From contig JALONS010000004.1 in NCBI GenBank assembly GCA_025454855.1, forward strand, positions 1 through 45,948: a stretch of DNA of 45,948 bases, read 5' to 3'. Made by a program: the position numbers and the translations under genes. Under the pieces are notes generated by a model. It ran no database searches and was not told the origin of the DNA. It worked only from the letters and a program-made list of their open reading frames with translations. This stretch comes from Arcicella sp. (GTDB lineage: Bacteria; Bacteroidota; Bacteroidia; Cytophagales; Spirosomataceae). Of this stretch, positions 25,624 to 35,400 are shown one piece after another. The stretch's first letter is position 1. The number at the start of each line of letters is the position of its first letter.

Positions 25624-26247
25624 CTATCTTTTAAAATATTTATTTGCCCAAATGAGAAGCGTATTTTTTTCTTTGGGCAAACCTAATTTTTGAATAATAT
25701 TTGAACGATGCCCTTCAACCGTTTTTTCGGAAATAAACAGCAGTTCGGCAATCTGTTTGGAAGTTTTTTGTTGGGCGATTAACTCCACAATCTTTCTTTC
25801 GGCAAAGGTTAGTTTTTTGACTTCCGAATTGCTTTCTCCGTCAAAATCTTGCGTAAGCTCTTTCGTAAGATTTTTACTAACGTATTGATTCCCTTTCTTC
25901 ACTGATTCTAAACAAATCTCTAATTCTTCCTGAGCATTTTCTTTTAGGATATATCCCGCCAAACCGTACTGATTAGCTTTATTAAAAACGCTCATTTCTT
26001 TGTGCATGGTCAGTAGAACAACCTTCGTTTTCAGTTTTTGGTCAAATACTTTTTCCAATACTTCCAGTCCGTCCATACCAGGCATATTAATATCCAAAAT
26101 AGCTACTGTGGGTCTATGACTTACGATTAAATTATAAGCCGTAATGCCATTAGAACATATATCTTCCACGATATATCCTAACGATTCCACAAAACCCTTC
26201 GTCCCCATCAGCGTGAGTGGGTGGTCATCGGCTACTAATATTTTCAT
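25624..26247 (-). CDS. NarL/LuxR-type response regulator
   Basis: The 207-aa protein has a receiver domain (DD at residues 7-8, phosphoacceptor Asp52 in AILDINMPGMDG) followed by a C-terminal helix-turn-helix of the LuxR type (LTFAERKIVELIAQQKTSKQIAELL and FISEKTVEGHRSNI, given as key parts). It is a DNA-binding transcription factor, phosphorylated by the TPR kinase just upstream: the two genes overlap by 4 bp (ATGA). It may also be the partner for the second, orphan kinase at 37599-39605, since both kinase promoters share the same palindrome. The palindrome is therefore a candidate binding site for this regulator, which is inference. Confidence 0.92.
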   Translation of the reverse strand: MKILVADDHPLTLMGTKGFVESLGYIVEDICSNGITAYNLIVSHRPTVAILDINMPGMDGLEVLEKVFDQKLKTKVVLLTMHKEMSVFNKANQYGLAGYILKENAQEELEICLESVKKGNQYVSKNLTKELTQDFDGESNSEVKKLTFAERKIVELIAQQKTSKQIAELLFISEKTVEGHRSNIIQKLGLPKEKNTLLIWANKYFKR

Positions 26248-27851
26248 ATTTTTCTGGGTATGATTATAGTGATTATTGTGCCTTCTTCCGAAGACTTTAT
26301 TCTGGCTTCTCCGCCCACAATTTTACTGCGTTCAATGACATTGTATAACCCAAAGGCTTTGCCACTATTCAGGGTTTCTTTCAAATTAAACCCTTTGCCG
26401 TTATCTTTAATTTCGATGTTTAGTACGTTTGGGAAATCCTCAATGGTAATTTTGGCAGCGTGAGCGTCGGCATATTTAATAATGTTACTGAAGGCTTCTT
26501 GAATAATTCGATACACTTGCAGTTCGTCGGCTACGGGCAATGAGTTTTTATAATCTATTTCGGTACTCACCATAAAATCATGCTGATTTTGCATTCTTTC
26601 TATAAGTGCTTGTACATTAGGCACTAAGCCAATTTTATCGAACATTACGGGATGAAGGTTTCGACTGATTCCTCTAATATCGTTGATAATTTGGTCAATT
26701 TTTTCATTGACTAACGTTAAATCTTGCTTCAAATCTAATTTCAGATTCAGGAGTTCATGCCCGATGCTGTCGTGTAAATCACTGGCAATACGGTTACGTT
26801 CTTCTTCGGTGGTTTGTAGTAGTTGTTTCGTAAAATTGGTACTATTTTCCTTTGCTTGTCTGAGTGTTTTTCGTTGTTGGAAAAGGTAAAAAGTTATACC
26901 CGAAAAAATAACTGCCAATAACCAACCGATAAAAGTATTTCTTGACTGTATAATTTGTTTACCGATTACAATTTCCTTTTCTTTTCGTTCAGTTTGGTAT
27001 TTTAATTCTAATTCTCTCACTTTATTGAGATGTTCATCTTGCGAATAAATTACTTTCAGAGAGTCTTCGGCTTTAAAGGCAGTGTAGGCTTGTAAATAAT
27101 TCCGTTGATTTTGGTACGCTAACTTAGCGGTTTCGTAGGTGTACATACTGTACTTGATGATTTGGCAAGAATCTGCTTTAGCGAGCGATAGTTTTAGTGT
27201 TTTTTGTAAACTTTCATTATCACCCATAGCTCCGTATAATTCTATTTGTTTACCATAAATCATGGGTAAGTCGCAAGGGCTACTTTTATTTATCAGTTCC
27301 ATCGCCACCAAGTATTTGCTTTTAGCTGCTGCATAATCTTTACCCAAAAACTTGATATAGGCTTGTTGCATGATGATTTTGCCTTTGTATTCATCATCCA
27401 AATAGGCGTAGTTTTTCTTCGCTAAGTTTTCCATCATAGCACTTGACTTCCCGTACTCATGCCTATCAAATAGTGCCAATGCTTTTTGGCAGAAGATATT
27501 TGCCATCAACGAATCCTTCTTTGCCGACTGCAAAGCATACACCTTAGTCGAATCTAAATATACCAAAACCTTTGGGTAATCAAAGAGGCGTTTGTGCGTA
27601 AAGGACAACAGCAAATAACACTGGTAAATATTTTCAGGACTCAAATTGGGCTGCTCCAAAATTTTTAATAATAATGCTTTTGAAGAATCGTATTTGAAGG
27701 CATTATTATACGCATATACTTGGTCTTCTATTTTCACAAAATCATTGGGGATAGCATTATCTATTGGGGGCTTAGATTGCTTATGCCAACAACCAAATAG
27801 TATAATGAACAATGCAAAAGTGGAAAGATAAAGAATATGGCGGTTTTTCAT
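26244..27851 (-). CDS. TPR-containing NarX/DegS-type sensor histidine kinase
   Basis: The 535-aa protein is exported through a signal anchor (HILYLSTFALFIILFGC, with a Cys that could make it a lipoprotein). The periplasmic region of TPR-like helices extends to about residue 300. A membrane span (TFIGWLLAVIFSGITFYLF) follows, then the HisKA_3 domain with the phosphoacceptor His near 358 (RIASDLHDSIGHELL) and a conserved ISRNLHPVMFDKIGL segment. The ATPase domain has IIKYADAHAAKI and DNGKGFNL. It is cotranscribed with the LuxR-type regulator. It is a close paralogue of the kinase at 37599. Its promoter region contains a palindrome (27916-27939). Confidence 0.92.
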   Translation of the reverse strand: MKNRHILYLSTFALFIILFGCWHKQSKPPIDNAIPNDFVKIEDQVYAYNNAFKYDSSKALLLKILEQPNLSPENIYQCYLLLSFTHKRLFDYPKVLVYLDSTKVYALQSAKKDSLMANIFCQKALALFDRHEYGKSSAMMENLAKKNYAYLDDEYKGKIIMQQAYIKFLGKDYAAAKSKYLVAMELINKSSPCDLPMIYGKQIELYGAMGDNESLQKTLKLSLAKADSCQIIKYSMYTYETAKLAYQNQRNYLQAYTAFKAEDSLKVIYSQDEHLNKVRELELKYQTERKEKEIVIGKQIIQSRNTFIGWLLAVIFSGITFYLFQQRKTLRQAKENSTNFTKQLLQTTEEERNRIASDLHDSIGHELLNLKLDLKQDLTLVNEKIDQIINDIRGISRNLHPVMFDKIGLVPNVQALIERMQNQHDFMVSTEIDYKNSLPVADELQVYRIIQEAFSNIIKYADAHAAKITIEDFPNVLNIEIKDNGKGFNLKETLNSGKAFGLYNVIERSKIVGGEARIKSSEEGTIITIIIPRKI

Positions 27852-28455
27852 GGTTATTGTGTCAATGATTTTGTAAAACTAAGCAGGGCTTCTGATTTTA
27901 CAATAAATTATAATGAAAACAGGGGTTTCCCCCTATATCTTTTTGAAAATATTAATCCTATTTTTGTGCAAATAATTTGCATTTTTATCGCTTAAAACAA
28001 AACTATCCATTAAAATTGCTTCAAATTATTCACTATGTTTAATTTCTTCGGGAATTATATCTTCCAAAATCACTAATTTTAAAATACATTATGAAAAGAA
28101 ATATCTACTTTTTGCCGCTAAAAAGAGTTGATAGATTCTCATTGAGAAACTACGTATTCACCGCACAACACCGATTATTCCTCCATTCATTCATGCGGAC
28201 GCAAAGGCTGAGATAGCTTCTTGTTCGCTTCTCATTTTCACAATTCGCTTAAAGAGTTATTGATTAGAATTTAAGAATCTGATGAATTTACAAAATTCAT
28301 CAGGGGCTTTGTATTCTATTATTTTCCGTTGCCATCAACTGAGGGCAGGCATATTGCTATGTGTCTGAAAACAGTCTATTGCAAGGAGTACACTCGGATT
28401 TATTACTCAAATTCCATATTTATCCATTTTAACAAAAATTAATTTTTAACACAAC
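27852..28455. other. Intergenic region, 604 bp, with a shared regulatory site
   Basis: This gap lies between divergent genes. It contains the palindrome at 27916-27939 near the kinase, an AT-rich segment, a 41-codon ORF (28091-28216) without supporting evidence, and a hairpin with an 11-bp stem and 3-nt loop (CTGATGAATTT at 28279 to 28303) of unknown role. Promoters of the kinase and of the surface-protein operon must lie here. Confidence 0.5.
27916..27939. promoter_or_regulatory. Palindromic operator candidate upstream of the TPR kinase
   Basis: The plus strand reads AAAACAGGGGTTTCCCC followed by C and TATATC. The GGGG-TTT-CCCC core is a perfect inverted repeat. The same sequence, with a single mismatch in 24, lies at 39675-39698 upstream of the paralogous kinase. 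A TAGTTTTA on the minus strand (27881-27874) resembles the phylum's TAnnTTTG element and lies 35 bp from the palindrome. This supports a site at about -60 relative to the start of transcription. Confidence 0.7.
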
Positions 28456-29406
28456 ATGAAAAAAACACAAACACTCCTCAGTATAATTTTTTTAAGTGTA
28501 TTCTTGGGATGCTCTTGCATGAATTTTCAGACCTACGCCCAACAATCGAAGAAGATTTCGTTGCAGGGTTTTCTAAAAGATGCTAATGGCAAGGCTGTTA
28601 CCGACGGACAACAAAACATTACTTTTAAACTCTATACTACTGAAACTGCTGGTACTGCCGCTTGGACTGAAGACCAAAATGTCAATGTCTTTGGGGGAGT
28701 TTACAGCACACATTTAGGTAAAACAGTTTCGCTGGAAAGTCTTAATTGGGGAGCTAATACCTATTACGTAGGCGTAACCGTACAAGGCACAGAACTAACG
28801 CCCCGCACGGAATTGACCTTTGCTCCGTATTCGCTGGGTTCGCCCAAAGCCCAAGAAGTAGTTTGTTCGGGTGCGGTGGGTGATATTAAACACTCCATTT
28901 TGAACCCTACGCAATTTGCAGCGGTGAATGGTAGTTGCTGGGTACCAATGGATGGGCGTGCTTTGGCAACCACCGATAAATTAAGACAAATTACGGGTGC
29001 AACTTCATTGCCCGATGGCGGTGGTTTATTTATCAGAAGCCAAGAATTTTCGGGTAGCCCTAATCACGACCCAGATAGAACTCCATCTACTGCCATTGCC
29101 AGTTTTCAAGACCAAGCTATGCAGAGCCACACACACTCTTTCAACGGAGGTACTTCATCTGATGGAAACCACTCGCATAGTTTTGCTTTACCATACAGAA
29201 ACGAAGAAGGTGGATGGGGGCAAAATGGTTTTAGTGCTTTTAAAATTACTGATAGAAGTATTGATGCGTTTAATGGTAGGCAAACAGATTCCGCAGGTTC
29301 GCACTCACATTCATTTTCAGGTACAACTAATAATCACAATGGTTTTTCGGCAAATGAAACTCGCTCAAAAAACTTAAACTTCTGGGTGTATATCCGTATT
29401 AACTAA
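28456..29406 (+). CDS. Secreted phage-collar-like protein
   Basis: The 316-aa protein has a signal peptide (SIIFLSVFLGCSCMNFQTYAQ) and an N-terminal beta domain common in Bacteroidota surface proteins (KISLQGFLKDANGKAVTDG, ITFKLY). The C-terminal 170 residues resemble the phage tail collar domain: WVPMDGRALATTD, then LPDGGGLFIRSQE, and three HSHSF/HTHSF repeats, ending ETRSKNLNFWVYIRIN. In phage short tail fibres such HxH motifs bind metal and hold the trimer tip, so a similar trimeric tip is inferred here. It is followed after 32 bp by the giant LamG gene and so is in an operon with it. It is not part of a phage: no other phage genes are present. Confidence 0.8.
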   Translation: MKKTQTLLSIIFLSVFLGCSCMNFQTYAQQSKKISLQGFLKDANGKAVTDGQQNITFKLYTTETAGTAAWTEDQNVNVFGGVYSTHLGKTVSLESLNWGANTYYVGVTVQGTELTPRTELTFAPYSLGSPKAQEVVCSGAVGDIKHSILNPTQFAAVNGSCWVPMDGRALATTDKLRQITGATSLPDGGGLFIRSQEFSGSPNHDPDRTPSTAIASFQDQAMQSHTHSFNGGTSSDGNHSHSFALPYRNEEGGWGQNGFSAFKITDRSIDAFNGRQTDSAGSHSHSFSGTTNNHNGFSANETRSKNLNFWVYIRIN

Positions 29407-29438
29407 AACGCATTAGTCAAACCTCAATTTTTACAATC

Positions 29439-32400
29439 ATGCAACAGAAAATACTTTATTTTCTCTTGGGTTGGCTAATGCTGTTGAATTTGCGGACTTA
29501 TTCGCAAAACGATACGCTCTGTAATCCCAATGAGAACAAAAAAATATTTGGTGAACTGTATTTCAATTACGGCTCTGCCACCAATGCTTACTCGGCTTTC
29601 AACCGTTCGACAACCGTAGTTGGTCAGCCCTTAGTAACTCCCCAAAATATGCTATCACAAAGTTTTCAAGCAGGTTTTGGGGTGTATAGTCCCTGGTATT
29701 TACCTCCACAACCACCCGTTTTGTTGGCAACGCAGGGAGACTTTAAAGACAGAATCAGAATCACTTGGAACGTCAATCCACTTTCACCCACCGCAAGCGG
29801 ATTTGTGGTTTATCGAGACGGTTCGTTTTTGGTGGACTTGGGCGAAAACGTCAGGGATTTTCTTGATTTCAACGTGCAAGCGGGTGAATACTACGAATAC
29901 AGCATCGAAGCCAAAAACGTTTTTGGCACGGGAACACGCTCAAAAGCAGTCGGTTTTGTAAATCCGAATGGCGTAGTTTCTGGAAAAATACAAACCAATT
30001 CGGGTAATCCTGTACCTAATGTTGAAGTACGTTTAACGCCACTCACGGGCAATTCGATGGCTTTTGATGGCGTGGATGATCAACTGTGCGTAAGTTATCA
30101 CGATGAATTACCAACGGATAAATTTACCGTTTCAGCCTACGTAAAATTAGGCAATACCAACAACGAAAGTGGGATTATTGACTGGGGAAGCTCGCTGAAT
30201 AAAAACTGGTGGATAAGCACCACCAACAGTTCCGATGGTAAAGGTTATGTTTTCAATATCGGAAACGGCACGGGCGTAGATTCCTTAAAATATATTTTAC
30301 CAAACCCCATTACTAACCCCGAGAATGTCAATAATTGGCATCAAATAACGATGGTTTACAATGGTTCGGCGATGTCGGTTTTGGTGGATGGTGAATTTAT
30401 AGGCACAAAACCCGCTACCATTTCGAGAGAGAAAAACTATTTGAATATTGGTAGTAAAATCGGAACGGGAGGTTTTTTCAAAGGTAAAATTGATGATATA
30501 CGGGTGTATAACCGTCCATTAACCCAAACGGAAATCAATGCTACTAAAAACCGTTCGGTTTCTAAATCAGAGGCGGGTTTGGTTTCTTACTGGAAAATGG
30601 ATGAAGGCGTTGGGCAAAAGGTTTTTGATAACACAACCATCCCGACCAATGCCAATATCTACGGAGCAACGTTTTCGAGCGATAAACCCGAAGTGTATAG
30701 TGCGGGAGTATCTGACGTGACGGGTTATTACGTCATTGATGGCATCAATTACAGCCAAACTGAAAGTTTTAGGGCAACGCCCATGAAAAACTTTGAGTTC
30801 AACGCAGCTCTTGAATTTAACGCAGCCGATAAATCTTATGCCAATCTGACGGATTATGATATGCCCGATACTTCAACGGTGGAGGTTCTTTTTCATCCCT
30901 TCGATTTGAAATCAAGGCAGACGGTACTTTCCAAAGGTAATCTTTATGAGGCTTACATCAATAACGGTAGATTGTATTTGAGTCTTAACGGAAACTTGAC
31001 AGATTTGGGTACTATTGAGACCAAATATTATCATTTAGCCGTTACACTTGATAATAGAGCTGGTTCAGCAAAAATCTATTTGGAAGGAGATTTAAAATCA
31101 ACAGTTTCATTTACAGGCACTTCCAACTGGCAAAACGGTAGTCCGTGGCTTTTGGGGACAAATTCGACCAATGCCACAACAGGTAAATTTTACACGGGTT
31201 TGGTGGATGAATTTGCGATTTATAAAACGGCATTACCCCAAAATACCATTCAAGAACACTTTGTGGTGGGATTACCCGAAGACTCAACCACTGCTTTACG
31301 ATGGAGTTATTTTGACCTCAATGAGGGTTCAGACACGAAGGTTTATGATTATTCAGCTATCAATTTTGGGGCTGTTGCACCGAGAGAAGGAACACTTTTG
31401 AAAGCCACGTGGAGTAATAATGCCCGTAGAAAAGATACGAAACCACACGAATTTGAACCCAACGTAAGAGTCGTAAATATCAATACCAGTAACACCGCCG
31501 TTGGCAATGTAGATTTTAAAGCGGTTTCTACGGTGAATGTTTCGGGTACGGTTCGGTTTGCGAATACGTTTTGTTTTGCCGACTCTATCAATATTTTGGT
31601 AAATGGTGCAGCCAATTTCCCACCCGTCAAAACGGATAAAAACGGAAAATGGTCAATAGATTTTGAACCAGGCAGAACCATAAAATTATCGGCAAGCTAT
31701 AAAGACCATCTTTTTTCTCCATCTTTTTTTGAAATCCGTAAAATTCAAGCCCCCAGAGCAGGCATTGTGTTTTTGGATAATACCAAAAGAACTATCAGAG
31801 GACAAGTGGCAGGAAATGATAAATGCCGTAAGTCAATTATCCCAACGGGGGCGAGAGTGGTGGTGAAAGTAGCCACTTTAGATGGTTGTTTTGAACGTAC
31901 CGACACCCTCCGCAATCCAGATGGAAGATACGTTTTTAGAGATTTGCCCGCACGAGCTTTCAGGGTAAGCATAGTTGAACATTCTAACTCCGTGATTTAT
32001 AATTATTTTCAAGCAAAAGGAGGTCAGGAAGTTGATTTGAGAGATGTACCCGCCGACACGGTTGATTTTATCTACGTGGCTCCGCCCAAAGTTGAGCTGG
32101 TAGGAATTACGCCCAATAAATGTGGTTTGAAGACAGTAGGACAAGGAGTTACCAGTAAAATAAGTATCAAAGTATCAGAACAATACGATGGTGGAAAATG
32201 CTACATTGACGGTGCAACCTTCCACATTGATGACCCCTCAACTGGATTAGCAATTGATACTACTTTGGCAAGTGGGGTATATGATTTAGACTATAAATTT
32301 GTTCCGAAAAACGTGAACATCATTCCGCCCTATTCAACCTTGATGACCATTACGGGCAAAGTAGGCGGTGCTACTCATGCCGATACCACTTCGTTCATTG

Positions 32401-35400
32401 TTTTAGGGGCTAAACCTCGGGCAGGTACTTTCACGTCTTCGTCTCCCGAAACACCCATGTTTATTCTGAGAGACCCACCAGGAGATGCCAGTTATGCCGT
32501 GCTTGAAAAAGGCTCAACCTATTGTCGCTCAACGTCAGTAGTGAAAACCAATGAGATAACCGAAGAAGCGGAGGCTATTTTATCCATCGGAGGTACTACC
32601 ACAATCGGTGGTTTTGGGGTGGCGGTTGAAACAACCAATAAGTTATCTTTCAAAGCCGCAGGGGGAGGAAACCAAAGTTGGGTCAATAGTACCACGCAAC
32701 AAACTTGTATCACTACTACCAAAGTAATATCCACTTCGCCAGGCGATGTAGTAGTGGGCAGTAAGGCAGGTGGCGATGTGTACGTGGGCGTAACCGAAAA
32801 CGTAACGTATGGGGGAGCCGATGTCCTTAACATTGATATGGACAGCTGTAAATTGAAGGTGAAAACGAAACTTACCATCAATGATGTGCGTGCCAAAGGA
32901 GATTTTGTGTATAGCGAAAAGTTTATCAAAGAGGATGTCATTCCTTCGCTTGAACTGTTGGCTTCGCAACCCGTGAGTATAAACCCGAAGAGAAAGCAAG
33001 ATTCTGTTGCCGTCCGTTTATGGAAACAATACATTGCGGATAATAAAAATGATAAAGGTGATTTTGTGAAAACAGTTTCTTTTGATGCGGGAGCCGTATA
33101 TGAAGAAGTTTTCCAGACGGAGACTACTAAGGAAATGGTAAATACCTTCAACGATGGTGGATTTGTGGCAGCGGGAATTAGCACCGAACTTGACTTTTTG
33201 GGAGGACTCGAAGCGGGTTTCACCATGACTTATACGCACAATAAAGAAGAAACCGATTTTGAGTCGAATACAACCAATTCTGTCATCACGTATCACTTTG
33301 AAGATGACGATGCGGGAGATAACTTCTTGATAAATATCCACAAAGCGAAAAAATGGCAAACAGGTTTCATCTTTGATTTGAAAGCGGGTGAAAGTATGTG
33401 TCCCTGGGAAGATGGTACCAGACAACGTTCTGCTCCAATTCTCACCAGTCTTGATGGTACTTCAAAAGTGAACGTACCCGCTAATACCTCGGCGGTGTAT
33501 CGCTTACAAATTGGTAACGACAGTCCAACCAAACAAATCATGAATTACGATTTGTCAGTTGACCCTTCTTCAAATCCCAATGGAGCAATTATCAAACTAA
33601 ATGGTCAGCCACTTACTCAGCCCGTTACTTTCACCGTGGACCCCAAAGTTCCGCAAGAAGTAACCATCACGGTTGAGAAAGGTCCTGTTCTGTATAATTA
33701 TGACGACCTCATTATTCAGTTAGAATCCGCTTGTGAAACGGAATTGGCAGATGCACGGGGTGGCGATACGCTCGTTGACCAGTATTTTGTAAAAACGATA
33801 GCGTTGAAAGCCTCTTTCATCGAACCATGTAGCCCCGTGGATATTAGTTTCCCGTTGCAAAATTTCGTAGTAACGCCAGCGGCTGGAAATATTTTGAATA
33901 TTACCTTGAATGAATACAGGAAAAGTGATGCCGACTTAAAGTTGATTCGTTTGCAATATCGCCCCATTGGTGGAGACGGTTCTTGGATAAATATCAACGA
34001 AACGCAAAAGGCTGATTTGGGCGATGTATTCACCATCAAACAATGGAATACCGCCTTGTTGAAAGATGGACCTTACGAAATCAGAGCCGTAGCCGAATGT
34101 TTCAATCCGACTTTAGCATCAGGTATTTCAACGGTGGTTAAAGGGGAAGTGGCTCGCAATCCACCCGAACTCGTGGGCGTACCCGAACCTGGTGATGGCA
34201 CTTGGGACCCAGGTGATGAGATTTCTATTACGTTCAACGAAACCATTGATTGTGATAAAGTAATTCAGGCGGATATGTTGGCAAATAATACCATTGGGCT
34301 TTATGATGCCACCACCAACGCCCTCGTGGATGCTCGCATTACGTGCTTGGGGAATAAAATCGTGATTGTACCCAATATCAATCCTATATTTTTTGAGAAC
34401 CGGACGTTCAGAGTAAAAGTAAGCGGAAAGGATTATGACGATGAAATGATTGCACTAAACCCCAGTCACCAGCGGGCGGCAATCAGAGATAAAGCGGGCA
34501 ATATGATTCCGAAGAGCATTATTTGGGAATTTGCCGTTAATCAGAACAATCTGGAATGGGTTGGTACGGATGTCATTGAAACCAACGAAGTGTTGAAACC
34601 ATTCTCGGTGAAACGCCAAATCAGAAATCGAGGAGGAAGTATCGCCAGTTTCCGCATGGAAAGTATTCCTTCGTGGCTCACGGTTACACCCGCCACAGGA
34701 ACTTTGAATCCTGGGCAAGTGGCAGATGTAACGCTTACTTTCCAACGAGATTTATTGATTGGTGATTATTTGGATACTTTAGAAATGGTAGGTTCAAGAG
34801 GTAGAGAACCCTTATTGATTGATTACCGAGTGCGTTGCCCAACACCCAATTACGTGGTAGAAAATCCCTCAGAATACGAAGGTTCGATGAATATGGTCAT
34901 TGATTTAAGTATTTTTGGCGTTACCTCCACTGACCCTTCCGATGTGGTTGTGGCAAAAATCGGGGGACAAATCAGAGGGGTTGCTAAAGTGGCATATTAC
35001 CGCAATATTCCTGCTGATAAACAACGCTGGTTGGCTTTCATGACCATTTACGGCAATGCTGATGATATTGGAAAACCGCTTGAATTTCATATCTGGGACG
35101 GTGATAAATGTAACGAATATGTGGAGGTTTTGGAAGAAATTACTTACGAAGAAGGGCAATTATTAGGTAGTCCTATTGCTCCACAACCCATTCACGTGTT
35201 GAATTTGGTGAAGAAATGTATTCCTTTAAACAGAGGTTTCAGTTGGGTATCTTTCAATCTTGACTTAGGCACTGGACGCAATACCGTGAAAACGGTACTA
35301 TCGTCATTGAAAAACAAGACGGGAACTTACATCAAAACCGATAACAGTTTTGCCGAATACATAGACGGCTACGGTTGGGATGCTTTGGATAGCACTATTT

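Noticed and set aside
28091-28216. 41-codon ORF in the 604-bp intergenic region
   Set aside because: No signal of coding, low-complexity sequence, and no recognisable domain.
28279-28303. Hairpin CTGATGAATTT-ACA-AAATTCATCAG as a terminator
   Set aside because: No T-run follows and there is no gene ending just upstream; it may be a regulatory structure or chance.
32519-33226. Long minus-strand ORFs opposite the giant gene (up to 235 aa)
   Set aside because: The plus-strand gene has clear domains throughout, so these are antisense shadows of a long reading frame.
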